Of a stretch of 64,000 nt of DNA, positions 22,995-32,975 are shown piece by piece; the first letter of the stretch is position 1, and each line of letters begins with the position of its first letter. The stretch is from Isochrysis galbana (lineage: Eukaryota; Haptophyta; Isochrysidales; Isochrysidaceae). Position numbers and translations under genes: made by a program. Below the pieces are notes generated by a model, which saw nothing but the letters and a program-made list of their open reading frames with translations, did no database searches and was not told the DNA's origin. The stretch covers positions 2,989,546-3,053,545 of the forward strand of contig CM030942.1 in the NCBI GenBank assembly GCA_018136815.1, read 5' to 3'.

Positions 22995-25451
22995 TTAGAG
23001 GAAGCGCACGATAGCCTCAACCTGAAGATCGGCGCCCTCCGAGTCTGCCGCGAAGTCGTGCTCGAAGTTCGAGCCCGGCACGCGTACGATTGCTTCTGAC
23101 TTGAGCGCCGCATTTGATAACGAGTAGGCTTGGCTACCAAGCTCGAGGGCCCGATCGCTAATTGACCCAACTTGTGGCATTCTTCCGTTCGATATGATGC
23201 GAATGTGAAACTGCACGACATCATGCTGCTTCACAGGTGCCTGCATCCCCATCCCCATCACTGAATGGTCGAGCCATGGCAATATCTCTTCAGAAGGCGC
23301 TGTGCAAGCTTTCGTTCCTCCATCTTGTGGCCATGATCTCCTCATTGGCGAGACGGGGGAGTCGCCATCAACCGCATAATCGCTTTGCCGCCCAAGATCA
23401 CTGAGCTTGTGTAAGTCAACATCATTGTCGCCAGCGGGCTCCATCGGTCGTTGCAGACAACAGGGATGGAGATCATCGCCCGCACCACCGTCATGGCTGA
23501 TGGCGCTCAAGGTCTCATCCTCACATTGCGGCGATTCTTCGCATGTGGCCAGGTACGAGCGCGGCGATTCCTCAATGTCGAGATCAACCTTGACTACTTC
23601 TTCATTGTCCTCATCGGAGTGGTCAATCTGATCCCTCACTCCTGCGCCTGTAGAATCTGCTGCTTCAACTCGCCGGGCGGCAGCGTATGCCACTGCGCCT
23701 GCAGCACTTGCCAGTGCGGTTCCGCCCATTGGGCCGAAGGCCGCGAGACCCAATCCGCCACCAACCACAGCAGCGCGCACCCCAATAGATGCTGCCGGGC
23801 GTTGATCAGTGGTGGAATCCATGGCAGCAGCAGCGCGGAGCACATTGAGGAGCGCGCGCAGCTGCGCCTTGCCCAATCTTCCCTCGCGTACACGCTTTGC
23901 AAGTTGAGAAGTAGCGGAAAGCCATGCAAGGCGCGCAGCACCAACCTTGGCCACAACGGCCCATTGATGTTTCTTAGCTGCGGCATCTAGCGCATGTGGA
24001 AGACCGTTTGGGCAACACTCCTCTTGAAGAGCACCATCTACACAATCGGTTGTGCCTGTGCTTGCCGCAACATTGACGATGACTACGTCTTGCATGAATT
24101 CGAGCTCCTCTGCACGCTTGCGCCAATGTAGTGCCTGCGCTTCTGCCAGCCTTAGCCTTTCCATGGCTCCAGGTTCAATGCAGTCATCCACAGGAGTTCG
24201 ATCCGCAAATTCGTCGTACGCGGAGCCCGACTCATCGTCCTGCATGCTCATCGTCCGAAGGGACTGCTCAGTAGCCGCCGTTGCCTTGAGCATAAGCAGC
24301 TTTGCCCCCTTCTTCTCGATCATGATCGCCTCACGATGCTTTTCCACGGTAGCTGCCAACCGCTCCGCACGAGTTGCCGCCGTCACAGCAGCGGGCCTAG
24401 CGTCGTGGAGCTCGCGTTCTGCTTTAATGAGTTGGGCCTGCAGCACGCTGGCGTGCGACTCCAAGCCAGCGCGTCGATATGCGATTGCTTCGACTCGCGC
24501 CTGCGCTGCTTCCTCATCCATTTGGCCCAAGTCCTTGTTGCTGGCCATCACCCTTTGTGCATCTTGCAACCTACTAGCCCGGCCTTCCTCTCGAGATGCC
24601 TCAATGATCTGAACGGAAACAAGGGCATTAGTTGCCGCTTGTGCCTCGGCTTGTGCCTCCTGAAGCTGCTCATCCCAGCATTCAGCATTATCACCTGACA
24701 TTTTGCGCATTTCATCTACCCGCGATTGGGCACTGGTGGCGCGCTCCATGGCCGCACGCAAGGCGCGGCTGGCAGCTTCCCGCTCTGTGAGGATGATGTC
24801 TTCTAGCGAACGCAGGCCCTGTTCCTCAGCAAGCAATTCTGCTCTTCTTGTCCTCATGGCACAAGACACCTGAGACTCCTCTGAGAGAAGTTCATCAATG
24901 GCCTTTTTTGTAGCATTCAATTGCTCGGTCAAGATCTCGTGTCTCGCAACTGCAGATCGAGCATGCTCTCTCTGCGCCTTCGCCTCATTGGCGGCGGCCT
25001 CAGCCTCCGTGCAGAGCGCTCGCAATCGACGCTGGGACTCGGCAAGGGCACGTTGCGCAGCTGCTGCCATTGTGGCAGCCGCGGCCGCAGCTGCCGCAGA
25101 TTCGGTGGACAGATGCTCGACCGTATCGGCATTGTCGACCTCAACAACATCGCCTGCCGGACTGAAGGGAGTGTATCCGTCCTCCTCTTCCTCGGTGACC
25201 AGAAGCCCCACAAGCCTAGCGAGGGCATAGAAGATGGGAGAGTCCATAGACGCACCCCTTCCCACTGCTGCCGAGAGAGCGGGCGCGAGAGCATAGACGG
25301 CCTCCATCGCCTCATCCGAATCGATGTTGACCCACTCGTCTTCCTCCTCGCACTCGAATGAATCTGCGAGAAATTGCAGCTTGGAGCGAGAGCAAGAGCC
25401 GATCGCGTCACTCTTCTTCGCAACCTGCATACTCGGCGTCTCCTCCTCCAT
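22995..25451 (-). CDS. Coiled-coil protein of unknown function with a glycine-rich hydrophobic segment
   Basis: From the ATG at 25451 the single exon encodes 818 residues (MEEETPSMQVAKK...). The upstream extension of the frame is Gly/Arg/Glu low complexity and is excluded. Residues about 130-450 are strongly helical with Ala/Glu/Arg heptads (long coiled coil). Around 560-650 comes AARLAWLSATSQLAKRVREG and then a Gly/Ala segment, VRAAVVGGGLGLAAFGPMGG, which could be membrane-associated. An acidic linker follows and the protein ends in a short folded-looking domain (HDVVQFHIRIISNGRMPQVG ... VEAIVRFL). I do not recognise the family. The gene-like composition, a clean ATG and 2.4 kb of uninterrupted frame support it being real. 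Confidence 0.75.
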   Translation of the reverse strand: MEEETPSMQVAKKSDAIGSCSRSKLQFLADSFECEEEDEWVNIDSDEAMEAVYALAPALSAAVGRGASMDSPIFYALARLVGLLVTEEEEDGYTPFSPAGDVVEVDNADTVEHLSTESAAAAAAAATMAAAAQRALAESQRRLRALCTEAEAAANEAKAQREHARSAVARHEILTEQLNATKKAIDELLSEESQVSCAMRTRRAELLAEEQGLRSLEDIILTEREAASRALRAAMERATSAQSRVDEMRKMSGDNAECWDEQLQEAQAEAQAATNALVSVQIIEASREEGRASRLQDAQRVMASNKDLGQMDEEAAQARVEAIAYRRAGLESHASVLQAQLIKAERELHDARPAAVTAATRAERLAATVEKHREAIMIEKKGAKLLMLKATAATEQSLRTMSMQDDESGSAYDEFADRTPVDDCIEPGAMERLRLAEAQALHWRKRAEELEFMQDVVIVNVAASTGTTDCVDGALQEECCPNGLPHALDAAAKKHQWAVVAKVGAARLAWLSATSQLAKRVREGRLGKAQLRALLNVLRAAAAMDSTTDQRPAASIGVRAAVVGGGLGLAAFGPMGGTALASAAGAVAYAAARRVEAADSTGAGVRDQIDHSDEDNEEVVKVDLDIEESPRSYLATCEESPQCEDETLSAISHDGGAGDDLHPCCLQRPMEPAGDNDVDLHKLSDLGRQSDYAVDGDSPVSPMRRSWPQDGGTKACTAPSEEILPWLDHSVMGMGMQAPVKQHDVVQFHIRIISNGRMPQVGSISDRALELGSQAYSLSNAALKSEAIVRVPGSNFEHDFAADSEGADLQVEAIVRFL

Positions 25452-26500
25452 TTCGAGGGAGCTCTGGGGAGGGAGGTGAGGGAGAGAGAGGGAGCCGGGG
25501 TGGGAAGGCGGGTTGCCTCCCTGTGCACCACCCCCTTCTCTCCCCTTCTCCCCCCCTCCCCCCCTCTCCCTTTCTCTCACCTCTCTTCCCCTCTCCATCC
25601 CTCTCTGCCCCCCCCCCCCTCCCCCCCCCTCTCTCTTCTTTTCCTTCTCACTTTTCTCTATCTAAAGTAGCTCTTCCACAAAATTTCTTATCTCCACTTT
25701 TCTCCTGAAGCCTCTCTGTCCCGGTCGGTTCAGTAGATATACGTTCCGTCTTTCAAGTGTGTCTCTTGGCTTCCTGCTGCGCCCTCGCCCTCCTAGACAT
25801 CTTCTTCCTCTCTCTCCTCCCCTTCCACCTCAGAGGTTGACCTTGAGAGGGATCCTGCTTACTATCCTATAGGTTGGGAGTACTAGTACAACACTTGGCC
25901 CTCTCGCCCTCTCTTCACTCTCTCTCTCCTCTCTCCTCTTATACTCTCCTCCAAGATGAAGGGGGGGGAAATATGTCCCTCTGGGATGGCCGGCCGGCCG
26001 GCCGGGCGGGGCGCGCGGGGGGGAAGGGGGGGGGGGGGGAGGGGGGGGGAATAAGAAGAACCTGTTTAATCTTAAGTGAGATTTGTTGTAACTGAGTCCG
26101 TTCTATTCCGCAAGTGTGGGAACGTTCCTCCCTTTGGTCTCGTCGCACTGTCGCGCAATTGCGCTAACGCTTGTCCATGTCACTGATCTATACCCTACTA
26201 CTGGGCATTCACGGTCCCACTTATGTGGGAGCGAAACATGGTACCCCCGCCGAGAGGGGTTCATCACTCCTCTGTTGTATTCAGGCCTCCTGGCATGAAT
26301 ATTTCGGCATGGGTACGTGCCTTCGTCGTTATATATCGTCTTCTATGTTCGTCTTGGTCACTCAAGGCGTGCAGATTCGGATTCTCCCTGGGCTCAGATC
26401 CTGGTTCGCCGATTTTCGTCTCGAAATTCGAAGATCTGAGTTTTACTTTTACCGTTACGGTAATTGTCCACGCGTTTAAGGTAAGAAATGCAGGTAACAG
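25452..26500. other. Upstream region of the coiled-coil gene: C/T and G tracts
   Basis: Positions 25530-25640 are C/T-rich on the plus strand (G/A on the coding strand), within 100-200 bp of the ATG. A GGCCGGCC run and poly-G tracts lie at 25988-26052. Nothing coding recognised. Confidence 0.6.
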
Positions 26501-26520
26501 AATTGGGCCCCCCACTTTCT

Positions 26521-26830
26521 GCATTCCCTCCCTCCCCTTCTGCAGTTCCCCCTCCCTTCTGCAGTTCCCCCTCCCCTCTGCAGTTTCCTCCCCCCTTCTG
26601 CAGTTCTCTTCCCTCCCCTCCCTCCGTTCCCTGATTTTCCCGGGCCAGGCAGGGAAAAATACGTCAATGTGAGGGAGGATTGGGTCAGTGTGGTGATTCA
26701 CCCCCCTCGGCAGTCCCCCCCCCTTCCGCAGCTCTCCTCCCTCCCCTCCCTCCGTTCCCTGATTTTCCCGGGCCAGGCCGGGAAAAATACGTCAATGTGA
26801 GGGAGATTTGGGTCAGTGTTGGGATCTCAC
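26521..26830. repeat. Tandem duplication, period ~128 bp, plus CTGCAGTT minirepeats
   Basis: CTGATTTTCCCGGGCCAGGC starts at 26631 and again at 26759, followed in each by GGGAAAAATACGTCAATGTG. To the left a ~20-bp unit (CCCCTTCTGCAGTTCCCCCT) repeats four to five times between 26535 and 26610. Confidence 0.85.
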
Positions 26831-26989
26831 CCCTCACCCCCTCGGCAGTTTCTCCCTCCCCCCCTCTGCTCCCCTTCCCCCCTTCCTCTCCTCCCCTTCC
26901 CCCCCCTCCGCTCCTCCCCTTCCCCTCCGCTGTTCCCCCCCCCTCCGCGCGCCGAGACGGCGGCCCTTCCCCCGCGGGAATCCACTCGG

Positions 26990-27400
26990 CGTTGCGCAAC
27001 CTGCTCCTTTGGCAAGAGGGGTTGTGTCGTCTGTGTTGACGCCGTGCGCGCGCGCGCGCCCTCGACTCAAGCCACTGGAGCTCGACTCGGTCGTTGCACA
27101 GTCGCGAGGTGTTGCGCAACCTCTCGTTTGACCAGAGAGGTTGTGTCGTCCGAGGTGGAGGGGGCGTCGGTGTCAAGCGCGCGGCGTCATGCATGCGCTC
27201 GACCGCGCGAGGTGTCAGGAGCGCGGCGCGTTGGCGTTTTGCGCGCCCGCTCGCTCGTCGAGCTCAAGCCACTGCAGCTCGACTCGGTCGTTGCACAGTC
27301 GCGATGTGTTGCGCAACCTCTCCTTTGACCAGAGGGGTTGTGTCGTCTGAGGTGGAGGGCGCGTCGACGCCGTGCGCGCGCGCGCCCTCGAGGAAGATGA
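26990..27400. repeat. Three-copy imperfect tandem repeat
   Basis: GTTGCGCAACCT begins near 26991, 27111 and 27308, each followed by a variant of CTCCTTTGACCAGAGGGGTT and GTGTCGTC. Copies 2 and 3 are preceded by CAAGCCACTG(G/C)AGCTCGACT. The unit also carries (GC)n stretches. No coding function is seen. Confidence 0.85.
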
Positions 27401-27956
27401 AAACTCAGCCCGCGTAGCTGGGGTTACCGCGTGTATTCAGAGGGGGGGGGGAGCGTGATTAGTTTTGTACTCATCATCTTCGTAATAATAATATTAGTGT
27501 GGCTACCCAAAAAGAAAACAGGCACATGTGGATAAGAAAAAACAACAACCTGGAACCTGGCCCTCTTTCCCTCTTTTGACGGAACGCGACTTTGCTTCCG
27601 TGTAGGTGATCTCGTCTACCATGAGCACCTCCGCAACTGTACCTTCGTCGCCGTGCAGAGAGAGCCTGACGATGCTGATTCCAAGGACAAGAAGGTGGAG
27701 GTGAGCTTCTACTCCAGAAGATTTCAAAGTCATCAGAAGAGGTGGGTGCTGTGAACGTCGTTATTGCGCAGCGGCTAGGCAGCGGCGTCGAGGCAGCAGA
27801 CTCAAGCTTACCCTAGCTAGGGAGTAAAACATAACGTGTCGATCACGCAGCTTTCGTCGGGAGAGGGGCAGGGGAGAGGAGTGCGACTCAGAGGCGGGGC
27901 CCGAGGCGCCTTCGGTAGTTGGTTCCTGTCGCGTGCAACGCGCCGCCCTCGTCAGC

Positions 27957-28694
27957 ATGGCACCGGCGCTCCCTCCCGTGTTCGTGGCCGTCGATACGCC
28001 CGACCTAGAGACTGCGAACAAATTGGCGCAGTCCCTTCAGATCCCCGGCTTGGGTATCAAGCTTGGCCTCGAGTTCTTCTGCGCAAATGGCGCTGCTGGC
28101 ATCAAGTCGGTTCTGCAGGCATCTGGAGGAGCTCCTCTCTTCTTGGACCTGAAGTTCCACGACATCCCGAACACGGTGGCTGGTGCCGTGCGTGCGACGA
28201 TCGGTGTGGGCGCAGCTGTGATCAACGTCCATGCAAGCGGAGGGCCGATGATGATGAAGGCGGCGGCAGCAGCGGCGGCGGAGGAAGCACATCGCCTGAA
28301 TGTTCCTCGACCATGCTTGCTCGCAGTGACCGTGCTCACGAGCATGGACGACTCTGATCTCTCAGCAGTTGGTCAAGCTCCTCCTGCTCGTGATCAAGTA
28401 GTGCGACTCGCCAAGCTCGCCCAAGAGTGCGGGATGGATGGCGTCGTGTGCTCAGCAGAAGAGATCAGTGCTATCCGGGCGGCATGCGGGCCGGCCTTTG
28501 TTCTAGTCGTCCCTGGTATTCGGCCAGCGGGTGCAGCTATCGGTGACCAAAAGCGAGTGATGACTCCTGCGCAGGCCATGGGTGCGGGCGCGACCTCACT
28601 CGTCGTCGGTCGACCAATCACTCAAGCGGAGGTGCCAAAAGATGCCGCTGCATCTATTGTTGCTGAAGCCAAGAGTGCGATGGGTTCTTCTTGA
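27957..28694 (+). CDS. pyrF: Orotidine 5'-phosphate decarboxylase, stand-alone bacterial type
   Basis: The ATG at 27957 gives 245 residues, the normal length for a single-domain enzyme. It catalyses the last step of de novo UMP synthesis. Visible motifs: FVAVDTPD at the N-terminus, LDLKFHDIPNT (catalytic Asp-Lys-Asp tetrad residues), INVHASGG, VVPGIRP and LVVGRPIT (phosphate loop). DLKFHDIPNT is the bacterial version of the active-site motif. Most eukaryotes carry the enzyme fused to orotate phosphoribosyltransferase; no such domain is present on either side, which suggests acquisition from a bacterium or organelle, an inference needing a tree. One intron-free body, but an in-frame upstream exon may add a targeting leader (27621-27700; see findings). 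Confidence 0.9.
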   Translation: MAPALPPVFVAVDTPDLETANKLAQSLQIPGLGIKLGLEFFCANGAAGIKSVLQASGGAPLFLDLKFHDIPNTVAGAVRATIGVGAAVINVHASGGPMMMKAAAAAAAEEAHRLNVPRPCLLAVTVLTSMDDSDLSAVGQAPPARDQVVRLAKLAQECGMDGVVCSAEEISAIRAACGPAFVLVVPGIRPAGAAIGDQKRVMTPAQAMGAGATSLVVGRPITQAEVPKDAAASIVAEAKSAMGSS

Positions 28695-29049
28695 GACATG
28701 CAGTGTCTCCACCAAGCCAACCGCCAGACAGCCGGATGTGCCTGGTGCATCAATTCGCGCATTTGAAGGCGTGTATCGCTCTGATTCTGAGACGTTGTTC
28801 CTTGCTCACTGGGAGTGATCCGTGAAGGAGCGCACTGGGATGTTCAACGATTGGTGAGGTGACACACTGCTTTGTGGTTGTGGTTGATTGTTGAGGTTTG
28901 AAGTGCTGCAGTATTACGATAAAACAAATGAGCAGTGATGCTGCTACTGCCACTAGCCAGTAGTTTTGCACCGACACGCCAGACCACGACACACATGACG
29001 GCGCAATAAGACACAAGGCTAAGTACTAAGTAGTAAGTACTTATACTTG
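28695..29049. other. 3' flank of the OMP decarboxylase gene
   Basis: No gene recognised. AT content rises from about 28900, consistent with a 3' end. Confidence 0.5.
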
Positions 29050-29210
29050 ATTTTGATTCTAAAAATCTTCTTAAAAATCTCTGCTACGTGTACGGCTTAA
29101 GGCATCATGCTAGTGCAATTCCCTACTACCCAACCTTAACCACCGTCAACCCCTTTCCCCTTTCCCAGCTCCCTCTTTGACGGAGAAACTGGTTCCGGTT
29201 CCGGGGCGAC
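29050..29210 (+). mobile_element. LINE 3'-end fragment (family D), copy 1
   Basis: Reads AAAAATCTTCTTAAAAAT..GCTACGTGTACGGCTTAA, corresponding to the last codons of a LINE protein, and continues with CCTACTACCCAACCTTAACC, CCCAG(C/T)TCCCTCTTTG and GCGGAGAAGCTGGTTCC-like sequence shared with 30160-30310 (reverse) and 63000-63150. Confidence 0.7.
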
Positions 29211-29404
29211 CGTGCGCGCTGTTTCGGTCAGGAGTTGGAGAGAAGGGGGTGGGAGACTGTGGCTTCAGTCTACTCGATGGCGTGTCTCGTACTTCTCTTA
29301 CTCCCGTGGATTATTCTCACTGGCCCGTCAGTGATATCCGTCGGTCTATCACGTGAAGGTTCTGAGTCCTATTAGGTGATGTTACATGTTACGCGTTACG
29401 CATG

Positions 29405-29600
29405 CCTAGCCCAGAGGGTGCAACCTCAAGTTTGGTTGTTTTTTTGGCAACTACCCCCCATGTGGACGCTATAAGTTCTACTTGCAGGACCCTCACCTTA
29501 TAGTACAAAAGTGCAGGTCTCAGATGGCAAGTGCAACCACAGGTTTGGTTGTTTTTTCGGCAACTACCCCCGTGTGGACGGGATACGTTCGACTCCATCA
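29405..29600. repeat. Imperfect direct duplication
   Basis: GTTTGGTTGTTTTTT(T/C)GGCAACTACCCCC and the following GTGTGGACG occur at about 29428 and 29542, period about 114 bp. Confidence 0.8.
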
Positions 29601-30159
29601 TTAAGGTACAACTGTACAGAGCTACACGATTTGACCGCAAAAAACGGACATCGCAGCCAGGCCCGCCCTTCCAGCGCCGTCGCTCCTCTCCAACCAAACC
29701 AAAGCAGGTGGTTGCACCCCACCCCACCGTACGAAGGCGCGCAGGCGTCCCATAGGCGGGAGGAGAGGCGTCCCACAGAGGCGGGCGGGGAGGCGCGCCA
29801 ACGTCTCCTGACCGGGGGGGGGGAGTGGCTGAAAGAGCAAGGGCAGCGCCGGGCGAGCGGAAGCAGCACCTAGAGCAATGCCCCCCCCCTCACGTGGCAC
29901 TGTTCGTTTTGGCTGACAAGTAGATGGTAGATGGGTAGGAGGGAGGAAAAGAAAGACCGCCCAAGCTCGCGAGAAGGCTCGCCGCGGGGGCGGTCGTGGG
30001 AGTAGCAAGGGTCAAAAAAGAGAGGTATGACTTGCAGCGCTCACCGTCCGTGTACTCCTTGCAGATGAATGATGATTCTTCTACCGCCGAGGTACTAGTT
30101 AAGGGAGCCGCCGCTCCGGATGAAGCCACCCATGCGGTCGTAAGCATGAAGCGCCTCCC

Positions 30160-30522
30160 GGAACCAGCTTCTCCGCTAAAGAGGGAACTGGGGAAGGGGA
30201 AGGGGGTTGATAGGGGTTAGGGTTGGGTCGTAGGGAGGTTCACTAGCAAGCTGCCTCACGCCGCACATGTAGCGGGAATTTTAAGAAGATTTTGTTTTCT
30301 ATCTACCTGGTAACAAAAAAGACGTTGTGCCACCTCGGAGCCCGGCTCGAGTTGAATCCCTAGAAGTCCCTCTATGAATTCAAAGATGGGTACCGTCACG
30401 ATGCATAGAGCTATATGTGTGGAGCTTTCGGGGGATACACCGCAGAAGCGGCACGTAGGGTCTTCTGCAAATCTATTTGCCGTCGCTGCTATCCTCCTAT
30501 GGAGGATGTGCTTGAAGTGCAT
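30160..30522 (-). mobile_element. LINE C-terminal fragment (zf-RVT) with 3' UTR, family D copy 2
   Basis: On the minus strand a frame from 30522 reads HFKHILHRRIAATANRF and then DPTCRFCGVSPESSTHIALC, the CxxC...H...C zinc-binding module (zf-RVT) that closes many non-LTR reverse transcriptases. It ends LLKIPATCAA and stop at 30256, and the shared 3' sequence continues to about 30160. 5'-truncated, as usual for LINEs. Confidence 0.75.
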
Positions 30523-31548
30523 ATACGAGTCACGTGGAGTTAGATGTTAGAAAGTTATACTTATATAGTTGTGATATTTCTTGATTTTGATTATAACTCC
30601 CCCATCGCAAGTCCAAGTCCAAGGCCCCAAGTCCCAAGTCCAAGCCCCCGGCTCCGGTTAGAACTTAGAACTTCAGAACTCCCCGCAAGCTCATTGGGTG
30701 AAAACCTTGTGACCAGTGAGGCGTCAATCTACGTTAATCACTCACCAGGGAAAATAAACAAAATAAAATAATAATTATTAGTAGTATATCGTATATCGTA
30801 TATCCTAGCCAACCCCACTAGCCACTAGCTAATTGGACACAACTTTTCAATCCCGGAATCCCGCCATGCCTGACGAGCCGGGTGTCCGAGTGATACCGGG
30901 GGGGCGGGGCACTGCCCCCTCCCCTCGATATTTGTCCTCCCTCCAGTGCACGCACTGACCCTGCGCACCCCAGCGCGTCCTCTCCTCCTCGAGTCCACGC
31001 TGGGGGAAAACTCCTTTCAGGTAAAAACAACGCAGGGGAGGGGGGGGGGACACCCAAGAAACTAAGGGCCCAGAGCGCTAATCACTCTCGCCGAACGAGT
31101 ATGGCCGAGGCGAGCCGCGGCCCTTCCCTACTGGCTTTGGCGCCCCCCATATTCTTTTACCTAGACACAGAGCAAGAAACTCACCAGGAAAAAGCACGGG
31201 ATGGGGGGGGGGGCGGAGCCACTCGCCACTCGATAGTCGACAGCCGTCAGCTCCCCAAACCGAAAAGTCATCAAGGTGGCGCCTCCCCCCCCGCGGACTT
31301 TTGGGCGAGAGAAGAGGGGAGTGGGGGGAATGCTTGGGGAGCAAGCTCGCCCCGCCAAGCATCTGACAACTTGCTGCGTGAGGGCGGCCGGAGGGCGCTA
31401 TCAACCCCGGTAACTTATAATCTAGAAACAGCGGCTGCTGTAGCTATTCAGCTATTCATTGCTATCACCGCAGCATCTACTTTTCGGGCGCCGCCGGTGC
31501 GAGCGCGTCTGCTTGTCTATTATGCACAGCTTGAAACTTGCCACTTAC
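30523..31548. other. Intergenic; possible last exon(s) of the 31.5-32.3 kb gene
   Basis: AT-rich 30540-30850, then GC-rich with G runs near 31030 and 31205. The minus-strand gene at 31549 must continue into this stretch because its last visible exon ends at a splice donor, but I could not choose an acceptor with confidence. AAGTCC-type short repeats lie at 30605-30645. Confidence 0.4.
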
Positions 31549-32286
31549 CCATGGGTTCTTCCTCATTGTGAACGATGTCTAGCCCCACAACCTCGCCACC
31601 ACCATGCTCCAAGCAGATAAGCATTGCAAACAAGACATCGATACCCCTGCACAAGGTGAGGACTATGAATGATGCGCGAGTTTGATCAGTGTTCTTCCTG
31701 ATGGTGAGCATCACCGGTCATCAGCTCCCCAAACATCATCTTGATCACATAGTACTACTTAAGATGCCGAGCATCACCGGCCACCAGATCCCCAAACATC
31801 ATGGCCCCGGACTTTAGGGTCGTCGAAAATGCGTGTGTAGTCTTCTTCGCCAAGCTCTCTGCGGAGCTTAAACATCAACTGCGATATGGGAACAGCGATA
31901 CGGGAACAGGAAAGAGTGTACATACCTTGTCAAACAAGAGGAGTGTTGACAGGGATGCACCCAAGATGACGTACCTGCAGTTCGTCCAGCTCATCTGGGG
32001 CGAAGTCACCAGCCTCACCCTCGACGTTGAAAATACGCTTGAGATCATCACCTACCAGATCGTCTGCAAGCACACCGTCCAGGTCGAGATCGTCGCCCTT
32101 CTCATCAAAGGTTGTGAACCAGGTGTCGCCGATCTCTGCCTCCTCAAGCCCCATCAAAGGGGGGGCAGGCAGGCGGCGCGCGACGGAAGCGCCTGCTATA
32201 CGAGATGCACCTATGCACAATGCGCCCACCGAGCCGGGAGGAGTCGCCAAGAGTGCGTAGGAGGCCGTCAATACCACTTGCCACAT
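31549..32286 (-). CDS. Small secreted or plastid-targeted protein, multi-exon, 3' end unresolved
   Basis: Three minus-strand exons join in phase: 32286-31975, 31878-31778 and 31646-31549. Donors are CAG|GTACGT, CCG|GTGATG and ATGG|GTAAGT; acceptors are TCGCAG and TGTGCAG. The ATG at 32286 starts MWQVVLTASYALLATPPGSV, a likely signal peptide, followed by a basic stretch and an acidic domain with IGDTWFTTFDEKGDDLDLD. Exon 2 gives FKLRRELGEEDYTRIFDDPK and exon 3 IDVLFAMLICLEHGGGEVVG and GLDIVHNEEEPMG. About 170 residues are visible, ending in a donor, so at least one more exon exists. I do not recognise the family with certainty; the leader and the neighbouring Rieske gene make a plastid protein plausible. 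A 64-bp tandem duplication covers the second donor. Confidence 0.6.
31700..31803. repeat. Tandem duplication covering an exon end and splice donor
   Basis: GAGCATCACCGG(T/C)CA(T/C)CAG(C/A)TCCCCAAACATCAT occurs at 31705-31737 and 31769-31801. On the minus strand both copies carry the CCGGTGATGC donor of the gene above. Confidence 0.85.
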
Positions 32287-32545
32287 GTTGGAGGCAGTAT
32301 CCAACGGCGCGGCCGAGCAAGTCCGCCAGCCAGCACGCACTCGAGGCGGAAGAGGAGTGTCTGAGTGTCTGAACGAGTTTTATAATAGTGCTGCCCGTAG
32401 TCTCGGAGAAGGCCATTGGGACCTCACTCATGTCTCATGTGCCTCGTTGCCTCGTTGTCGTTGTGTGTCTCGCTAGAGCTAGAGCCCTCGCCGTCGCTAT
32501 ACTAACGACACAACGACGCAGCTCATCACGTACTCTTTAGTGACC

Positions 32546-32577
32546 TACTGCTCTTTGAGTACTCCCAAAGAGCAGTA
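32546..32577. repeat. Perfect 12-bp inverted repeat, 8-bp loop
   Basis: TACTGCTCTTTG (32546-32557) is mirrored by CAAAGAGCAGTA (32566-32577). No poly-T tail or gene end adjoins it, so it is recorded only as a hairpin-capable sequence. Confidence 0.85.
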
Positions 32578-32879
32578 TTCGTACTTCGTACTCATGAGTA
32601 CACCCGAATTCATAGCTCATAGTATTGTAGTGTAGTCAGTGTATTGTAGGTCAGCCCTGTGGTCTCGGTTACCTTTACTTGATGTTTTGCTTGGCTTAGG
32701 TGAATGTTTCTGGTGTGTTCGTGAGTCTGTGCCGTACTGTGTACACCTCTCTCATCCGCCCGGTCGAAGTTGTGCGCACGGCTTCCTCACCAATGGCACC
32801 AACCCAAGCAAGGATTCCGCCTCGAGGAATCTAGGTGGTGGGGGAGGGGGGAGGGGAACGGGGGAGTTTGTAATAAGTA

Positions 32880-32975
32880 AGTAAGGGATAGTTGGTAAGT
32901 AGGGCCTACCTCACGCCGTACATACAACGGCAGCGGAAATTGTTATTTCAAGATGTTTTTCTGCACTATGCCCTT
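32880..32975 (-). mobile_element. LINE 3'-end fragment (family D), short copy 3
   Basis: Minus-strand sequence contains AGAAAAACATCTTGAAATAA..TATGTACGGCGTGAGGTAGG, a diverged version of the family D 3' end (ATCTTCTTAAA..TGCGGCGTGAGGCAG). Confidence 0.55.

Noticed and set aside
27503..27733. Minus-strand 76-residue frame
   Set aside because: No homology recognised; the plus-strand reading as an OMP decarboxylase leader exon has better splice evidence.
29100..29150. CCTTAACC / CCCTAAC words resembling telomere repeats (also 30220, 44830, 63080)
   Set aside because: Only one or two units each and part of LINE 3' ends, not telomeric arrays.
29890..30220. Short frames on both strands around 30.0-30.2 kb
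   Set aside because: A GTGAGC donor-like site exists but the region overlaps LINE tail sequence and neither strand gives a recognisable protein.
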